From positions 44,973 through 108,972 of the forward strand of contig VGNE01000004.1 of the NCBI GenBank assembly GCA_016866215.1: 64,000 nt of DNA, in the 5' to 3' direction. The stretch comes from Chloroflexota bacterium (lineage in GTDB: Bacteria; Chloroflexota; Anaerolineae; Anaerolineales; Villigracilaceae). Positions 54,424-63,968 of the stretch are shown here, in pieces. The first letter of the stretch is position 1. Each line of letters begins with the position of its first letter. A model generated the notes under the pieces. The model searched no databases, was not told the origin of the DNA, and worked only from the letters and a program-made list of their open reading frames with translations. Made by a program: the position numbers and the translations under genes.

Positions 54424-54462
54424 ATATAAAGCGGCCATCCCAAAAAGATGGCCGCTTTATAT
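54424..54462. terminator. Strong bidirectional terminator
   Basis: ATATAAAGCGGCCATC and GATGGCCGCTTTATAT form a perfect 16-bp stem around a CCAAAAA loop, between convergent genes. Confidence 0.92.
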
Positions 54463-54482
54463 TCTCATTTGATAATATTTTT

Positions 54483-54713
54483 TTATACGTCCACTGCAAG
54501 ACAAGTAAGAGTCTGCTCGACACCGGGGATGGGCTGGATCTCGAGGGCTGTAATTGCCCCGAGTTTGGCTAAATCAGCTGTCTCCACCACAGCCACCGCA
54601 TCATAGGGTCCAAAGGTCATGTGGGCTTCAACAACCCCGCCTACTTTACGAAGCTGATGGACAACATCCTTGACATCGCCTGCGCGAATCTTGATCATGA
54701 TATATGCTTTCAT
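54483..54713 (-). CDS. Stand-alone Lrp/AsnC ligand-binding (RAM) domain protein
   Basis: A 76-residue protein that consists only of the alpha/beta effector domain of Lrp-type regulators: AYIMIKIRAGDVKDVVHQLR, GGVVEAHMTFGPYDAVAVVE and a C-terminal PGVEQTLTCLAV. There is no helix-turn-helix. Such proteins form ring assemblies and probably sense amino acids. AAAAGGAGCAAC precedes the ATG at 54713. It lies ten bases after focA on the same strand, hence in one operon. Confidence 0.85.
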   Translation of the reverse strand: MKAYIMIKIRAGDVKDVVHQLRKVGGVVEAHMTFGPYDAVAVVETADLAKLGAITALEIQPIPGVEQTLTCLAVDV

Positions 54714-54723
54714 GTTGCTCCTT

Positions 54724-55614
54724 TTATTGAACTTTCTTTTCACGAAGAAATACGACCCAATAGATGGCGGCTACCAGCACTGCGCCGCCGATAATGTTTC
54801 CAATAGTAACAGGAATCAGGTTGTTGAAAAAGAATGCTTTCCACGTCAGCACCTCGAGATTTGGAACCTTATCACTGATCGTGGCGATGAATTCTGGATC
54901 AAAACCTTTGACCAGAAGTGCATAAGGAATGAAGTACATGTTCGCGATGCTATGCTCAAAACCAGCAGCGACAAAGGCAGTAATGGGAAAAATAATGGAC
55001 ACGATCTTATCAATGGTTGTGCGCGCGCTATATGTAAGCCAAATCGCAAGACATACAAGCGCATTGGCCAGGATGCCGAGCGCAACAGCTTGTAAAAAAC
55101 CAAAATCGCTTTTTCCAACTGCAATTTTCAATGCAGCAATGCCTACAGAATTCGAGCCAAATGTATATTGTCTGGAAAAAAACATAAGCCCAGCCGTCGC
55201 AATTGATGCAATGAAATTACCCGTGTAAACGATCGCCCAATTTCGCAACAGTGCACGCCCAGTAACTTTACCGCTTGCCCACGCCATTACGATCAAAGTA
55301 TTACCCGTGAACAATTCCGCACCGCCAACAACAACGAGGATCAATCCAAGGGAAAAGACCAGCCCGGTTAGCAGGCGTGTGACGCCATACGGCCAACCAG
55401 TGGTATATGCCACGACTCCATCTGCCGCAGTGACTGACATGCCGCCGGCGGCAACGGTCGTGGCAAAGATCGAGCCTAATGAAATGAATGCACCCGCTAA
55501 TAGTGCCAACATAAACATGGTGAATGCGGGCATTTCTGCTTTGCGAACACCAAGATATTCAGCGCGTGTTGCCATCTCGGCAGGCAAAAGAGCGTCCATT
55601 CTTATCTCATTCAT
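54724..55614 (-). CDS. focA: FocA/NirC-family formate/nitrite transporter
   Basis: A 296-residue pentameric channel protein with six membrane helices. Family segments are GAFISLGSIFATTVAAG, GGAELFTGNTLIVMAWASGK, LRNWAIVYTGNFIAS and the characteristic AAGFEHSIANMYFIPYALLV with the central histidine. Whether formate, nitrite or another small anion is carried cannot be decided. The ATG at 55614 lies six bases after AGGAG. The downstream RAM-domain gene may regulate it or its pathway. Confidence 0.92.
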   Translation of the reverse strand: MNEIRMDALLPAEMATRAEYLGVRKAEMPAFTMFMLALLAGAFISLGSIFATTVAAGGMSVTAADGVVAYTTGWPYGVTRLLTGLVFSLGLILVVVGGAELFTGNTLIVMAWASGKVTGRALLRNWAIVYTGNFIASIATAGLMFFSRQYTFGSNSVGIAALKIAVGKSDFGFLQAVALGILANALVCLAIWLTYSARTTIDKIVSIIFPITAFVAAGFEHSIANMYFIPYALLVKGFDPEFIATISDKVPNLEVLTWKAFFFNNLIPVTIGNIIGGAVLVAAIYWVVFLREKKVQ

Positions 55615-55729
55615 AAGCATCTCCTATTAAAAATTAATCGTGATATTTTTCACAACAAGAGTATATCAGGGAGAAAATAAATCGGATAGTTAGTATGTAA
55701 TCAAAAGCAGGTGATATTACTCCAGCGCT

Positions 55730-56749
55730 TTATTTCACTTTTTTCCTGCCAAGCAAGGAACCAAGACCTGCCGCCAGCAACGCGATCATAATGATAACAC
55801 CAACCACCATCCCCCCGCTTTGAAGCGAGGCGGGCGCCTTGGGTAACGGTGTCGATGTGGATGTTGGTGTCAGTGTGGCAGGGCGTGTAGCAGTGGAAGT
55901 GGGAATGCCGAAGGTAGCCGTTATAACTGGAGTCGGAGTGGTTGTAGCAAGCACAGGTTTTCCTACCAAAAGGGTTTGTCCTTCAAAAATCTCATCCGTG
56001 ACCAGACCATTCAATCGCTTTAAGTCCTCAATGGTTGTGTCGTATGCAATAGCAATGCTCCAAAGCCCTTCGTCCTTTTGAACAACATGGTAAATCTCGC
56101 CGTTCTCAAAAGGCGTGCTAATCAATACTACAACCGCTTGCGTCCCAGCCGCGCCGGCAGTGGAGATAATAAACTCGGATGAAGAAAAAGCTGGGGTTGA
56201 AGTTGCCGCAGGAACTTCGCTTTCAGAGCCGGCATCCAGGACATAATAAGTGACACCATTGGCAATCGCCATGCCCGCGCCAACATCTTTGAAATCCAAT
56301 GAGAGCATTTTATTCAATTGGCTTGCGTCACCCTTCCAAAAAGTGACCGCACCGGCCGGCGAAAGATTCGCACCGGAATGAATATTCTCGCCAAAGAAAC
56401 CGCCCAACGAAAGATCTCCCGCCACCGAATAGCCTGCCTCAATGGCTCGTTGATATGGGCGCAATCCGTTTGCGTCAAATTGAGTCACAATGCCTGTGCT
56501 TGCAATGTAATCCGCATGGGATTGCGCATTGCTCATCAAGATGGAATTCACCTGATAGGGCGGTAAATGATTCTCAGCACGCAAGGTGTTTACCTCTGCG
56601 ATCAGGTCCAGGGCGGAGGAATTCGGTGAAAACTGCCTGGGCTGGGCATCCGCCCTTTCGGACGGAAGCAAGCCAAAAGCATGTACTGAGCCGTATCGAA
56701 GTGCCAGGAAAAGAAGTGGGATTAATATCCCAAAAAATAATCGGTTCAT
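55730..56749 (-). CDS. CAP-domain and LysM surface protein
   Basis: A 339-residue protein with an N-terminal signal peptide, a CAP/SCP domain (LIAEVNTLRAENHLPPYQVN, NAQSHADYIAS, FGENIHSG; about residues 48-185), a LysM module (YHVVQKDEGLWSIAIAYDTT, about 220-265), a Thr/Pro-rich linker and a C-terminal helix with a basic end (GLGSLLGRKKVK). It should be anchored at the outer face. I chose the ATG at 56749 because TATAAT on the minus strand ends seven bases before it. Confidence 0.87.
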   Translation of the reverse strand: MNRLFFGILIPLLFLALRYGSVHAFGLLPSERADAQPRQFSPNSSALDLIAEVNTLRAENHLPPYQVNSILMSNAQSHADYIASTGIVTQFDANGLRPYQRAIEAGYSVAGDLSLGGFFGENIHSGANLSPAGAVTFWKGDASQLNKMLSLDFKDVGAGMAIANGVTYYVLDAGSESEVPAATSTPAFSSSEFIISTAGAAGTQAVVVLISTPFENGEIYHVVQKDEGLWSIAIAYDTTIEDLKRLNGLVTDEIFEGQTLLVGKPVLATTTPTPVITATFGIPTSTATRPATLTPTSTSTPLPKAPASLQSGGMVVGVIIMIALLAAGLGSLLGRKKVK

Positions 56750-56756
56750 CCGGAAA

Positions 56757-56762
56757 ATTATA
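56757..56762 (-). promoter_or_regulatory. -10 box of the CAP/LysM gene
   Basis: TATAAT on the minus strand is followed by TTTCCGG and the ATG, so the transcript is probably leaderless. A second, AT-rich promoter region at 56800-56820 serves the MTHFR gene on the plus strand. Confidence 0.65.
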
Positions 56763-56838
56763 CCTTTTCCCACCTTCTCAAAAAAAGGGAGTCGGGTGTA
56801 AAATTATATATAATATATAATCCTCAGGAGATCGTCCC

Positions 56839-58317
56839 ATGCCAGGCTTTACCCCAGGTCGCCGCTATCAACCGCCCTTCATGCCATTCAAACGCCAGCC
56901 TTTCGAGAAGCGCGCGCTCGCGAAAATCGAACTCGCTGTAAAAGGCCCGCTCTTCGGATGCCGTATGTGCGGCAACTGCCTGCTGCAGGAAACCGCATTG
57001 ATTTGCCCGATGGAATGCCCAAAGGGTTTACGCAATGGACCATGCGGCGGCTCGACCCCAGAAAAATGTTACGTGGATGAATCGCGGCCATGCATTTGGT
57101 ATAAGATCTACGAACGCTCTTTCAAACTTGGGTGTGAGGCAATCCTGCTTGAAGTACTGCCTCCAATGGATTGGGAAAAAGCGGGGATGGATGCTTGGAG
57201 CGATGTGTTCATTCAGGCAAAAAAGATCGGCGTAAAAAACATCGTCACGGGTCTGACTCAACGGGAAGCTGGCTCGGCTTCCAAGACAGTTGACTCTATC
57301 TTTCGGCCAGTGCGACAGCCCGAATGGTGGCAGGGCGACTCTTTGTATCACGCTCCAAAATATACTGAGCCTGTCTCCGAACTCGAACGCAGGTTGAAAG
57401 CCGGTGAGTTTGTGGTTGCCGCCGAAGTAACGCCTCCCCTCTCCGTCAATACCGATAAGCTAAAAGAAAATATCGAATTGCTCAAGCCTTATGTAGCCGC
57501 GATAAATTTTACAGACGGTCCATCCGCCATTCCGCGCATGTCATCCTGGGCCTGCAGTAAGTTCGCATTGGAATTGGGCGCAGAGCCGGTCATGCAGATT
57601 GCCGCGCGAGATCGCACTCGCGTGGGCTTGCAATCTGAAGTGCTGGGCGCGGCGGCTTTGGGTGTGCGAAATATGCTCTGCCTGACCGGAGACAGCATGG
57701 TGCTTGGGCCTGGCCCGCGCGGGCGCATGGACATCGTTGATCTGGATGCCATTCAAATGCTCTGGATCCTGCGCCGCATGCGCGATGAATCAAAATACCT
57801 GGATGGGCGCGAAATGAAAAATCCCCCGCAGTATTTCCTTGGCGCGGCGGCGACACCCTTTGCTTCCAACATGAAATTTCAGGCATTACGCGAACAGAAA
57901 AAGGTCAATGCTGGCGCGCAATTCTTCCAGACCAACGTGGTCTTTGACGCAGATGCCCTGGACGAATGGCTGAATGAAATCGCCAAACGCGATATCCTGG
58001 ATAAGGTGTACATCCTGATCGGTATCGCACCGCTAAAGAGTTTTAAAATCGCGGCGTACATGAACGACAAGATACCGGGCATATTCGTGCCTGAAAAAAT
58101 CCTCAAACGCATGGAAGACGCAAAAAACAAAGGGTACGAAAAAGAAGAAGGCCTGCAAATTGCGCTTGAATTAATTGAAAAGATCAAAATCAAGCAAGGC
58201 GTGCACGGGATTCACCTGATGGCAATAGGCTGGGAAGAGATCGTACCGCGCATCGTGCTAGAGGCATTAGGGTATCAACCCTCTTTTTCCTCTCCCAAGT
58301 CTGTGGTGGTTGGTTGA
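56839..58317 (+). CDS. MTHFR C-terminal (Cys-rich) domain fused to methylenetetrahydrofolate reductase
   Basis: A 492-residue fusion. Residues 1-120 match the MTHFR_C domain found with MetF in acetogens and related bacteria: CRMCGNCLLQETALICPMEC and PKGLRNGPCGGS with a cysteine set for iron-sulfur or zinc binding. The rest (from about 190) is a MetF TIM barrel: VVAAEVTPPLSVNTDKL, LTGDSMVLGPGPRG and FFQTNVVFDADAL. MTHFR makes 5-methyl-tetrahydrofolate. Normally the small domain is a separate gene or a C-terminal fusion; here it is at the N-terminus. CAGGAGATCGTCCC precedes the ATG. Confidence 0.9.
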   Translation: MPGFTPGRRYQPPFMPFKRQPFEKRALAKIELAVKGPLFGCRMCGNCLLQETALICPMECPKGLRNGPCGGSTPEKCYVDESRPCIWYKIYERSFKLGCEAILLEVLPPMDWEKAGMDAWSDVFIQAKKIGVKNIVTGLTQREAGSASKTVDSIFRPVRQPEWWQGDSLYHAPKYTEPVSELERRLKAGEFVVAAEVTPPLSVNTDKLKENIELLKPYVAAINFTDGPSAIPRMSSWACSKFALELGAEPVMQIAARDRTRVGLQSEVLGAAALGVRNMLCLTGDSMVLGPGPRGRMDIVDLDAIQMLWILRRMRDESKYLDGREMKNPPQYFLGAAATPFASNMKFQALREQKKVNAGAQFFQTNVVFDADALDEWLNEIAKRDILDKVYILIGIAPLKSFKIAAYMNDKIPGIFVPEKILKRMEDAKNKGYEKEEGLQIALELIEKIKIKQGVHGIHLMAIGWEEIVPRIVLEALGYQPSFSSPKSVVVG

Positions 58318-58386
58318 CCATAAAGAACTGTGAGATCATGCTGAGCCAGCCACGTAATGACATGATCAGAGAAACCAAACAAACCA

Positions 58387-59031
58387 ATGCCGCCCGAATC
58401 ATTTAACATCCACGTTTGCCTAGCCTGCGGACTTCGCTACCCACTGATCGAAGGACATTCCTTTGGAATGCGCTGTCCGCACTGCCTGGGGGAAACAAAA
58501 GTAGTCCTAAAAAAGAATATGAGCAGTGAATCTATGATCCGCCAGAATGAAAAGCGGGAAAATGAACCGCTCCTGGCCGTGTTGATGGATAATATCCGCT
58601 CGGCATGGAATGTCGGCTCGATCCTGCGCAGCGCAGATGGCTTCGGGTTTACTCATGCCTATTTATGCGGGATCACGCCTACACCCGAAGTGGACGCAGT
58701 GCGCAAAACCGCACTTGGCGCGGAAGAATTCGTGACTTGGTCACATCACCAGGATGCTGTGAAGTTAGTTAAAGGTTTACAGAATGAGGGTTGGAAAATT
58801 TTGGCGCTGGAAGACGACGAACAAGCCTCAGCAATTTCACAATTTACCTATACCCAACTCCCGAATCCCGTCGCTTTGATCGTGGGCAGTGAAGTGACAG
58901 GCATTGACCCTGACTTGCTGACTCTTGCTGACGAGATTATCTATATCCCAATGCGCGGGGAAAAACGCTCGTTCAATGTGGCAAACGCTTTTTCTATCGC
59001 GGCGTATGCACTAGTTGAGCAAAACCGATAA
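58387..59031 (+). CDS. TrmH-family RNA methyltransferase with N-terminal zinc ribbon
   Basis: A 214-residue SPOUT enzyme. The first 40 residues hold two CxxC pairs (CLACGL and CPHCLG), a zinc ribbon rarely seen in this family. The SPOUT domain shows NIRSAWNVGSILRSADGFGF (motif 1), ALIVGSEVTGIDPDLL (motif 2) and IPMRGEKRSFNVANAFSIAAY (motif 3). It probably methylates a ribose 2'-OH in rRNA or tRNA; the target is unknown. The gap from the MTHFR gene is 69 bases and holds an inverted GATCATG/CATGATC pair. Confidence 0.88.
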   Translation: MPPESFNIHVCLACGLRYPLIEGHSFGMRCPHCLGETKVVLKKNMSSESMIRQNEKRENEPLLAVLMDNIRSAWNVGSILRSADGFGFTHAYLCGITPTPEVDAVRKTALGAEEFVTWSHHQDAVKLVKGLQNEGWKILALEDDEQASAISQFTYTQLPNPVALIVGSEVTGIDPDLLTLADEIIYIPMRGEKRSFNVANAFSIAAYALVEQNR

Positions 59032-59099
59032 CACATCAAACCATTTCTGCGCAATGATGTCATAACCTGTCGTGGAGATTTAGTCTTCCTCCCAAGCAG

Positions 59100-59200
59100 A
59101 CCCTCGACACTTCGACAGGGTTTCGACAGGCTCAACCTGTCAGCTCAGTGACCACCCGCGCCACCACGCCCGCATTAAACAACGAACTTCTCGTCCGCAG
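59100..59200. repeat. Cluster of dispersed TTCGACAGG / CAGTGACC repeats
   Basis: CTTCGACAGGGTTTCGACAGGCTCAACC and CAGTGACCACCCGCGCCACCACGCC recur with changes at about 59888-59932 and 60418-60475. No coding potential was seen in 59032-59293. Confidence 0.7.
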
Positions 59201-59293
59201 ATCATCTTATCACCGCACAACGAACGAGTGATTTGCATAACCTTTTTCAAACCAGAGTCCGCTCTTGTGGAGCGGCACATGAAACGTGTTTGG

Positions 59294-59668
59294 TTATTTG
59301 GCTGGAGCCATGAATTGGAAATAGGCAAACCCAAGCGCGAGCAGAAGATAGACCGCGACTGCCGACCAGCCTACTGAATTCATCACGCCGCCGAGTGTTC
59401 CCATGAGGGCAAAGTAAGTGCCGACGATGTTTCCGATCAGGCTTCCAGTGATGATGGGGCGTGCATTCGCAGCCGAGAAGTCTTTTGCCAGCCAGGTGAT
59501 CACTCCCAGCACCAGCAGTTCAACGCCGAAGTACCGCGCAAGCAGTATTTCGGACGCGCTTGTCCCGAAGCCGTAGGTGGTGGCCATGAATGCCGGCATC
59601 AGGATCAAGCCAAAGGCATAGCCGAGAGCGACAACGGCAGCAATGGTAAGAAATGTGCGAAGGTTCAT
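59294..59668 (-). CDS. Four-helix membrane protein
   Basis: A 124-residue protein with four hydrophobic helices (about residues 7-29, 44-62, 72-92 and 98-120). I do not recognise the family. GAAAAGGAGAATCTC precedes the ATG, which supports a real gene. The next gene on the same strand (59946) is also a small membrane protein. Confidence 0.7.
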   Translation of the reverse strand: MNLRTFLTIAAVVALGYAFGLILMPAFMATTYGFGTSASEILLARYFGVELLVLGVITWLAKDFSAANARPIITGSLIGNIVGTYFALMGTLGGVMNSVGWSAVAVYLLLALGFAYFQFMAPAK

Positions 59669-59945
59669 GAGATTCTCCTTTTCTGAAAAAAGAACCGACT
59701 CACCTTTTACAACCCCAGTGTTTTATTGGTGATGCGAACCCGTACCAAAACCCCAAGTTTTATCTGAAATATGTTTGCCATCCAGATTCAATGGAATGCC
59801 TCGTGTAATAATGATCGAAACACCTCCTTCGCCTGCCTCCCCGCCTCGCGAGCCTTAAACGGCGAGTTCCTCCCCCGCAGACCCCCGACACTTCGACACT
59901 CCTTACAGTCGTCAGTGACCGCCCGTGCCATCGCCTATTGGTGTA
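59669..59945. other. Intergenic region with dispersed repeats
   Basis: It holds one copy of the CACTTCGACACTCCTTACAGTCGTCAGTGACC repeat (59886-59920). No gene is supported. Confidence 0.5.
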
Positions 59946-60305
59946 TCAGCCAGCGTGTATCTGCTTTCTCCAAACCCAGCCTGCAAGGAAAAACAGGCCG
60001 ATCAACGCGGGCAAGCCTGCGATGAGCACATACGCGATCCAATCAAATCCCCGCATGAACGACACGTACCAGATTGCCCATCCGATGAACAAGACAGCGC
60101 CGACCCATTCCCACTTCCAAGCGATGATGATGGCAATAGTCAGCAGAATGGAGGGAATCAGGTGCATGAACAATCCGACGATGGTTCCCCAGAATCCAAG
60201 CTGCATGTCGAAAATGTCCAAGGCGAACATGCTGAGAAATAATATGAACAGGATACCCGCAACGCGCGGCGTCCAGAACAAAGTTTGTTTGAGGGTTTTA
60301 TTCAT
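59946..60305 (-). CDS. Small polytopic membrane protein
   Basis: A 119-residue protein with four hydrophobic segments (about residues 11-33, 37-62, 63-80 and 87-112) and the aromatic-rich AWKWEWVGAVLFIGWAIWYV. The family is unknown to me; similar small proteins are common as hypothetical genes. GGAGGACGCC precedes the ATG at 60305; the open frame extends 19 codons further without support. Confidence 0.7.
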   Translation of the reverse strand: MNKTLKQTLFWTPRVAGILFILFLSMFALDIFDMQLGFWGTIVGLFMHLIPSILLTIAIIIAWKWEWVGAVLFIGWAIWYVSFMRGFDWIAYVLIAGLPALIGLFFLAGWVWRKQIHAG

Positions 60306-60493
60306 GGCGTCCTCCAATACCATCATAGCACGCCGGCTTTTAAAATCAAGTTCGAAAAACAATAGAAATACTGTCTTCGAAAACTCTCACTCAGCACGGA
60401 CTCAAACAACCCCTTGATGTTTCGACAGGCTCAACCTACCAGCCCGACAACCGCCCGCGCCATCACGCCCGCAAACTCCACTAATTGTTTTCC

Positions 60494-60639
60494 TTATCCA
60501 GTAATTTCCACAAGAATCTCCCCGCTCTCAAGTAGTTCAATCGCCTGTTGCAAATTTGCCGAGAGTATTTCTTTCAACCTTGCATTTGAAGTATTTCCGC
60601 AAGTGACCCAGATAATTTGCGGCGGCGCGAGTTGGCATA
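60494..60639 (-). pseudogene. C-terminal remnant of a DUF5615/PIN-like toxin
   Basis: On the minus strand the frame reads APPQIIWVTCGNTSNARLKE, ILSANLQQAIELLESGE and ILVEITG before a stop. This resembles the end of DUF5615 PIN-like proteins. The N-terminal part is replaced by the IS3 fragment. Confidence 0.6.
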
Positions 60640-61191
60640 CTATGCGATGAACGAACGTGGATTGAGTGAACGACGAGCCAGCCGTTTCTTTGGTTTTCTG
60701 TGCAAGTTCAGTGCCAAATCACGGTACACCCTCTGGATTTTATGAGCGGCAGTCTTTCCAATGGCAGAGCCATTCGTACTTTGAACATTATTGATGACTA
60801 CAACCGCGAGGCTCTCTGGATCGAAGTTGATACCTCACTACCCGCGGAACGTGTGGTGCAGGTGCTGGAAAATCTCCTGCTTTGGCGAACTGCTCCCAAA
60901 CAAATTCGCATGGACAATGGTCCGGAGTTGATCTCGCAAAGATTGGAGAGCTGGGCAAAAGAAAAACAGATTGAATTGATCCACATCCAACCCGGCAAGC
61001 CTGCGCAGAATGCCTATATCGAGCGCTTCAACCGCACGTTTCGTGAAGAAGTTTTGGATGCTTATTTATTTGATGATGTGGATGAAGTTCGAATGCTCAC
61101 CGAGCACTGGTTGGAAGAATAAAACACCATTCGTCCGCACGAGGCATTAAAGGGCTTATCGCCCCGCCAATTTGCAATTCAGAACGCTTGA
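60640..61191 (+). pseudogene. IS3-family transposase OrfB remnant
   Basis: A first piece reads YYAMNERGLSERRASRFFGF (N-terminal part of OrfB) and is joined, after a deletion and frame change near 60710, to the DDE domain: DFMSGSLSNGRAIRTLNIID, RMDNGPELIS and NAYIERFNRTFREEVLD. The final part is cut by TAA at 61120-61122, after which NTIRPHEALKGLSP continues in frame to 61191. The three acidic residues are still present, but the protein cannot be made as a whole. Inverted repeat ends were not found. Confidence 0.88.
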
Positions 61192-61272
61192 CTGCGAAGC
61201 GTGTCTACTTATCATTGGTATATAAAATGGGTACTTGACAATATCTGCTCCCATCCAGCAGGTCTTTTTCTG

Positions 61273-61458
61273 CTACACAATATCCCACGAAGTCAATCGC
61301 GGTTTCTCGTCAATTTCCTGTCCCGTTCTAATGGCTTGTTTGGAAGCGCGGCGATAAGACCGATGCGCGCTGGATTTCATCCATTGCAAAGTTTTGCGAA
61401 AAGAGCGCGTGCGGCCACGATGTCTCTTTGCTTTGTCGAGTTTTGTAACAATCGCCAT
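61273..61458 (-). CDS. Small basic hypothetical protein
   Basis: A 61-residue very basic protein (MAIVTKLDKAKRHRGRTRSF, then TLQWMKSSAHRSYRRASKQ). It starts 18 bases after the DUF6516 gene on the same strand and could be a third member of that module. Family unknown, and a chance frame is possible. Confidence 0.4.
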   Translation of the reverse strand: MAIVTKLDKAKRHRGRTRSFRKTLQWMKSSAHRSYRRASKQAIRTGQEIDEKPRLTSWDIV

Positions 61459-61476
61459 AAAGTTTACTTTGCCGGT

Positions 61477-61821
61477 TTATCTTTCTTCCAGAAACCGTTC
61501 AATTTCCAGGCGGACGAGTTCAAGATCATTTTCAGGGTCGCCGTTTAGTGTGGACGGAATAATACTACCATCAGCGTTGTGAAAATGATGTGGGAAGTTC
61601 AACTGGTCGGGATGATGTGGGGCGTTGTTCCAGCCCAAAATGCGGCTCTCGCCTTGTGAAAGCGTGTAAGAATATTTTCCATGGCTCGCATTGAAATAAA
61701 TATCGAGAGCATACCCGCCCTTAAGTTGAACCCGCCACTTGGTCATCAGGTCGTGTACTGAGACTACAAGCAGGCAGGTCGCGATGAAATGGTTTAACGC
61801 GCCTTCGAGCGTAACAGCCAT
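61477..61821 (-). CDS. DUF6516 family protein, probable TumE-like toxin
   Basis: A 114-residue protein with the family signature ILGWNNAPHHPDQLNFPHHF and a preceding WRVQLKGGYALDIYFNASHG. It is related to the DUF6516 protein at 24138. It overlaps the upstream antitoxin-like gene by 28 bases. It looks intact. Confidence 0.75.
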   Translation of the reverse strand: MAVTLEGALNHFIATCLLVVSVHDLMTKWRVQLKGGYALDIYFNASHGKYSYTLSQGESRILGWNNAPHHPDQLNFPHHFHNADGSIIPSTLNGDPENDLELVRLEIERFLEER

Positions 61822-62081
61822 TCCAATACCCTCTTCATCAGGTCTGCCTGTTTTAGTTCATCAAGTGCATTACGCCACTCAATGGAGTCCTCCCAATCGG
61901 GGTGTTCCTGTCCCTGTCCCTGGGCAAGGCGCGTTTCAAAAGTTTCCAGCGAAATTTTGTATTGGGTCTCAAAGCGGTGGATCATAGTTTGCAGAACCGA
62001 TTCACGGCGCGCTAAATCGTCGCGCAGGTGTGTCAGGGCATTGCGAGAGATATTTTTTGGAAGGGGAGCGAACGCTTGCAT
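61794..62081 (-). CDS. Antitoxin-like partner of DUF6516
   Basis: A 95-residue helical protein with RDDLARRESVLQTMIHRFET and EHPDWEDSIEWRNALDELKQ. It corresponds in size, position and the SIEWRNA segment to the gene before the DUF6516 protein at 24138. Its role as antitoxin is inferred from position. Confidence 0.65.
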   Translation of the reverse strand: MQAFAPLPKNISRNALTHLRDDLARRESVLQTMIHRFETQYKISLETFETRLAQGQGQEHPDWEDSIEWRNALDELKQADLMKRVLEWLLRSKAR

Positions 62082-62129
62082 AAAATAATGATAACATCTT
62101 TTGGAGATGAGATTCTCTAGATTTCTCTC

Positions 62130-62238
62130 TCATCTCTTCAACAAGATGACAGTCACTTCCCTCTCCGGAGACTTGCATACCTTTTGCGGTACTTGAGGTC
62201 TTCTTCGGTTTGGATCAATTTCAATGACTTCTCTCTTT
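62130..62238 (-). other. Possible C-terminal coding remnant
   Basis: Downstream of the GNAT gene the minus strand reads VIEIDPNRRRPQVPQKVCKS then PEREVTVILLKR before a stop, without any start. It could be the end of a lost gene, but this is weak. Confidence 0.2.
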
Positions 62239-62715
62239 TTATTCCAGTTTCAAAAGAAACTCCTCGATCTCCCCGCCACTTTCATTAGAAAACTTATCTT
62301 CGCCTGAAATCACGAATCCACATTTTTGCAGCACGCGCAGAGATGCGACATTATGCTTTGCAACATGCGCATACAGCGGACGTGGCTTTACATAACCCAG
62401 AAACTCAGCAAGCGCCTTCGTCCCAATACCTTTGCCCCAGTATTTCTTTCCAATCCAATAGCCAACTTCCCGTTGACCAGACTGATCCCAGCTTACGATA
62501 TTGCCAGCTACATGCTCCTCGAAGAGGATGGTTCTTACTGTGACATTCTCATTGCCCATGATCTTTTTCCAGTGCGCCATGAATGCCTCCCGATCTCTGG
62601 ATGGGAAGGCGGCCATTTGAATTGCTTCCGTGTCAAGTTGCTGTTCGAAGAATATTGGCAGGTCGGCTTCGGTTACATCGCGCAGGATGAGGGTGTTTGG
62701 TTCGTGCTCGGTCAT
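62239..62715 (-). CDS. GNAT-family N-acetyltransferase
   Basis: A 158-residue acetyltransferase of the RimJ/RimL-like group: LILRDVTEADLPIFFEQQLD at the start, VGYWIGKKYWGKGIGTKALA as the acetyl-CoA pocket and AHVAKHNVASLRVLQKCGFV near the end. The substrate is unknown. The ATG at 62715 was chosen by similarity in length; an upstream ATG at 62757 is also possible and neither has a ribosome site. Confidence 0.85.
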   Translation of the reverse strand: MTEHEPNTLILRDVTEADLPIFFEQQLDTEAIQMAAFPSRDREAFMAHWKKIMGNENVTVRTILFEEHVAGNIVSWDQSGQREVGYWIGKKYWGKGIGTKALAEFLGYVKPRPLYAHVAKHNVASLRVLQKCGFVISGEDKFSNESGGEIEEFLLKLE

Positions 62716-63043
62716 TTGATTATCTGCAATTCTTAATTGATCTTGACGGGTACACATATATAGATATTATTGATGTTTGAATACCTGGAACAAAGATCGC
62801 GCCTGTGGCGAGGAAAGAGATTTGGGATAAATGGTCTACGCAAGCCCCGTTTGCTTTTCTGCAGGATAGCGGTTGTTTCTCGACACAGTTACGCTGATTG
62901 ACAACCAGGCGGGCACTTCGACACGGTGAGCGAAAGCCGAACCGTCAGTACAAGCGTGGACTCTGCTTGGGAGCAGGATTCCACTTAGGCGTGGAAACTG
63001 CCTGTAAATCGCGCCGAATCCCACTTGTCGGCTGCACGCTGTG
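62716..63043. other. Intergenic region with repeat and hairpin
   Basis: It holds a copy of CACTTCGACACGGTGAGCGAAAGCCGAACCGTCAG (62910-62947), nearly the same as the copy before the HAD gene (13338-13373), and an inverted GTGGA...TTCCAC stretch (62963-62988). No gene is supported. Confidence 0.55.
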
Positions 63044-63838
<795 letters not shown>

Positions 63839-63858
63839 CTGTTGCTCACTTCATGGAC

Positions 63859-63968
63859 GTGCGGGCTAACGGTTTGCGTTATTAGAATGTTCTTGTGTGG
63901 GACGTGGCATCAGCGTATCCTTGAGGAGATACCGCCGTGGGAGCGCTGATGGGGTGTGAGCGTTAGGG
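63859..63968. repeat. attC-like structured end of the CPBP cassette
   Basis: It starts with GTGCGGGCTAAC (63859-63870), contains CATCAGCG...CGCTGATG with an inner GTATC...GATAC pair, and ends with GCGTTAGGG. The layout of outer GCTAAC/GTTAG boxes around an imperfect hairpin resembles an integron attC site, but the core boxes do not fit the RYYYAAC/GTTRRRY consensus fully. Confidence 0.35.
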
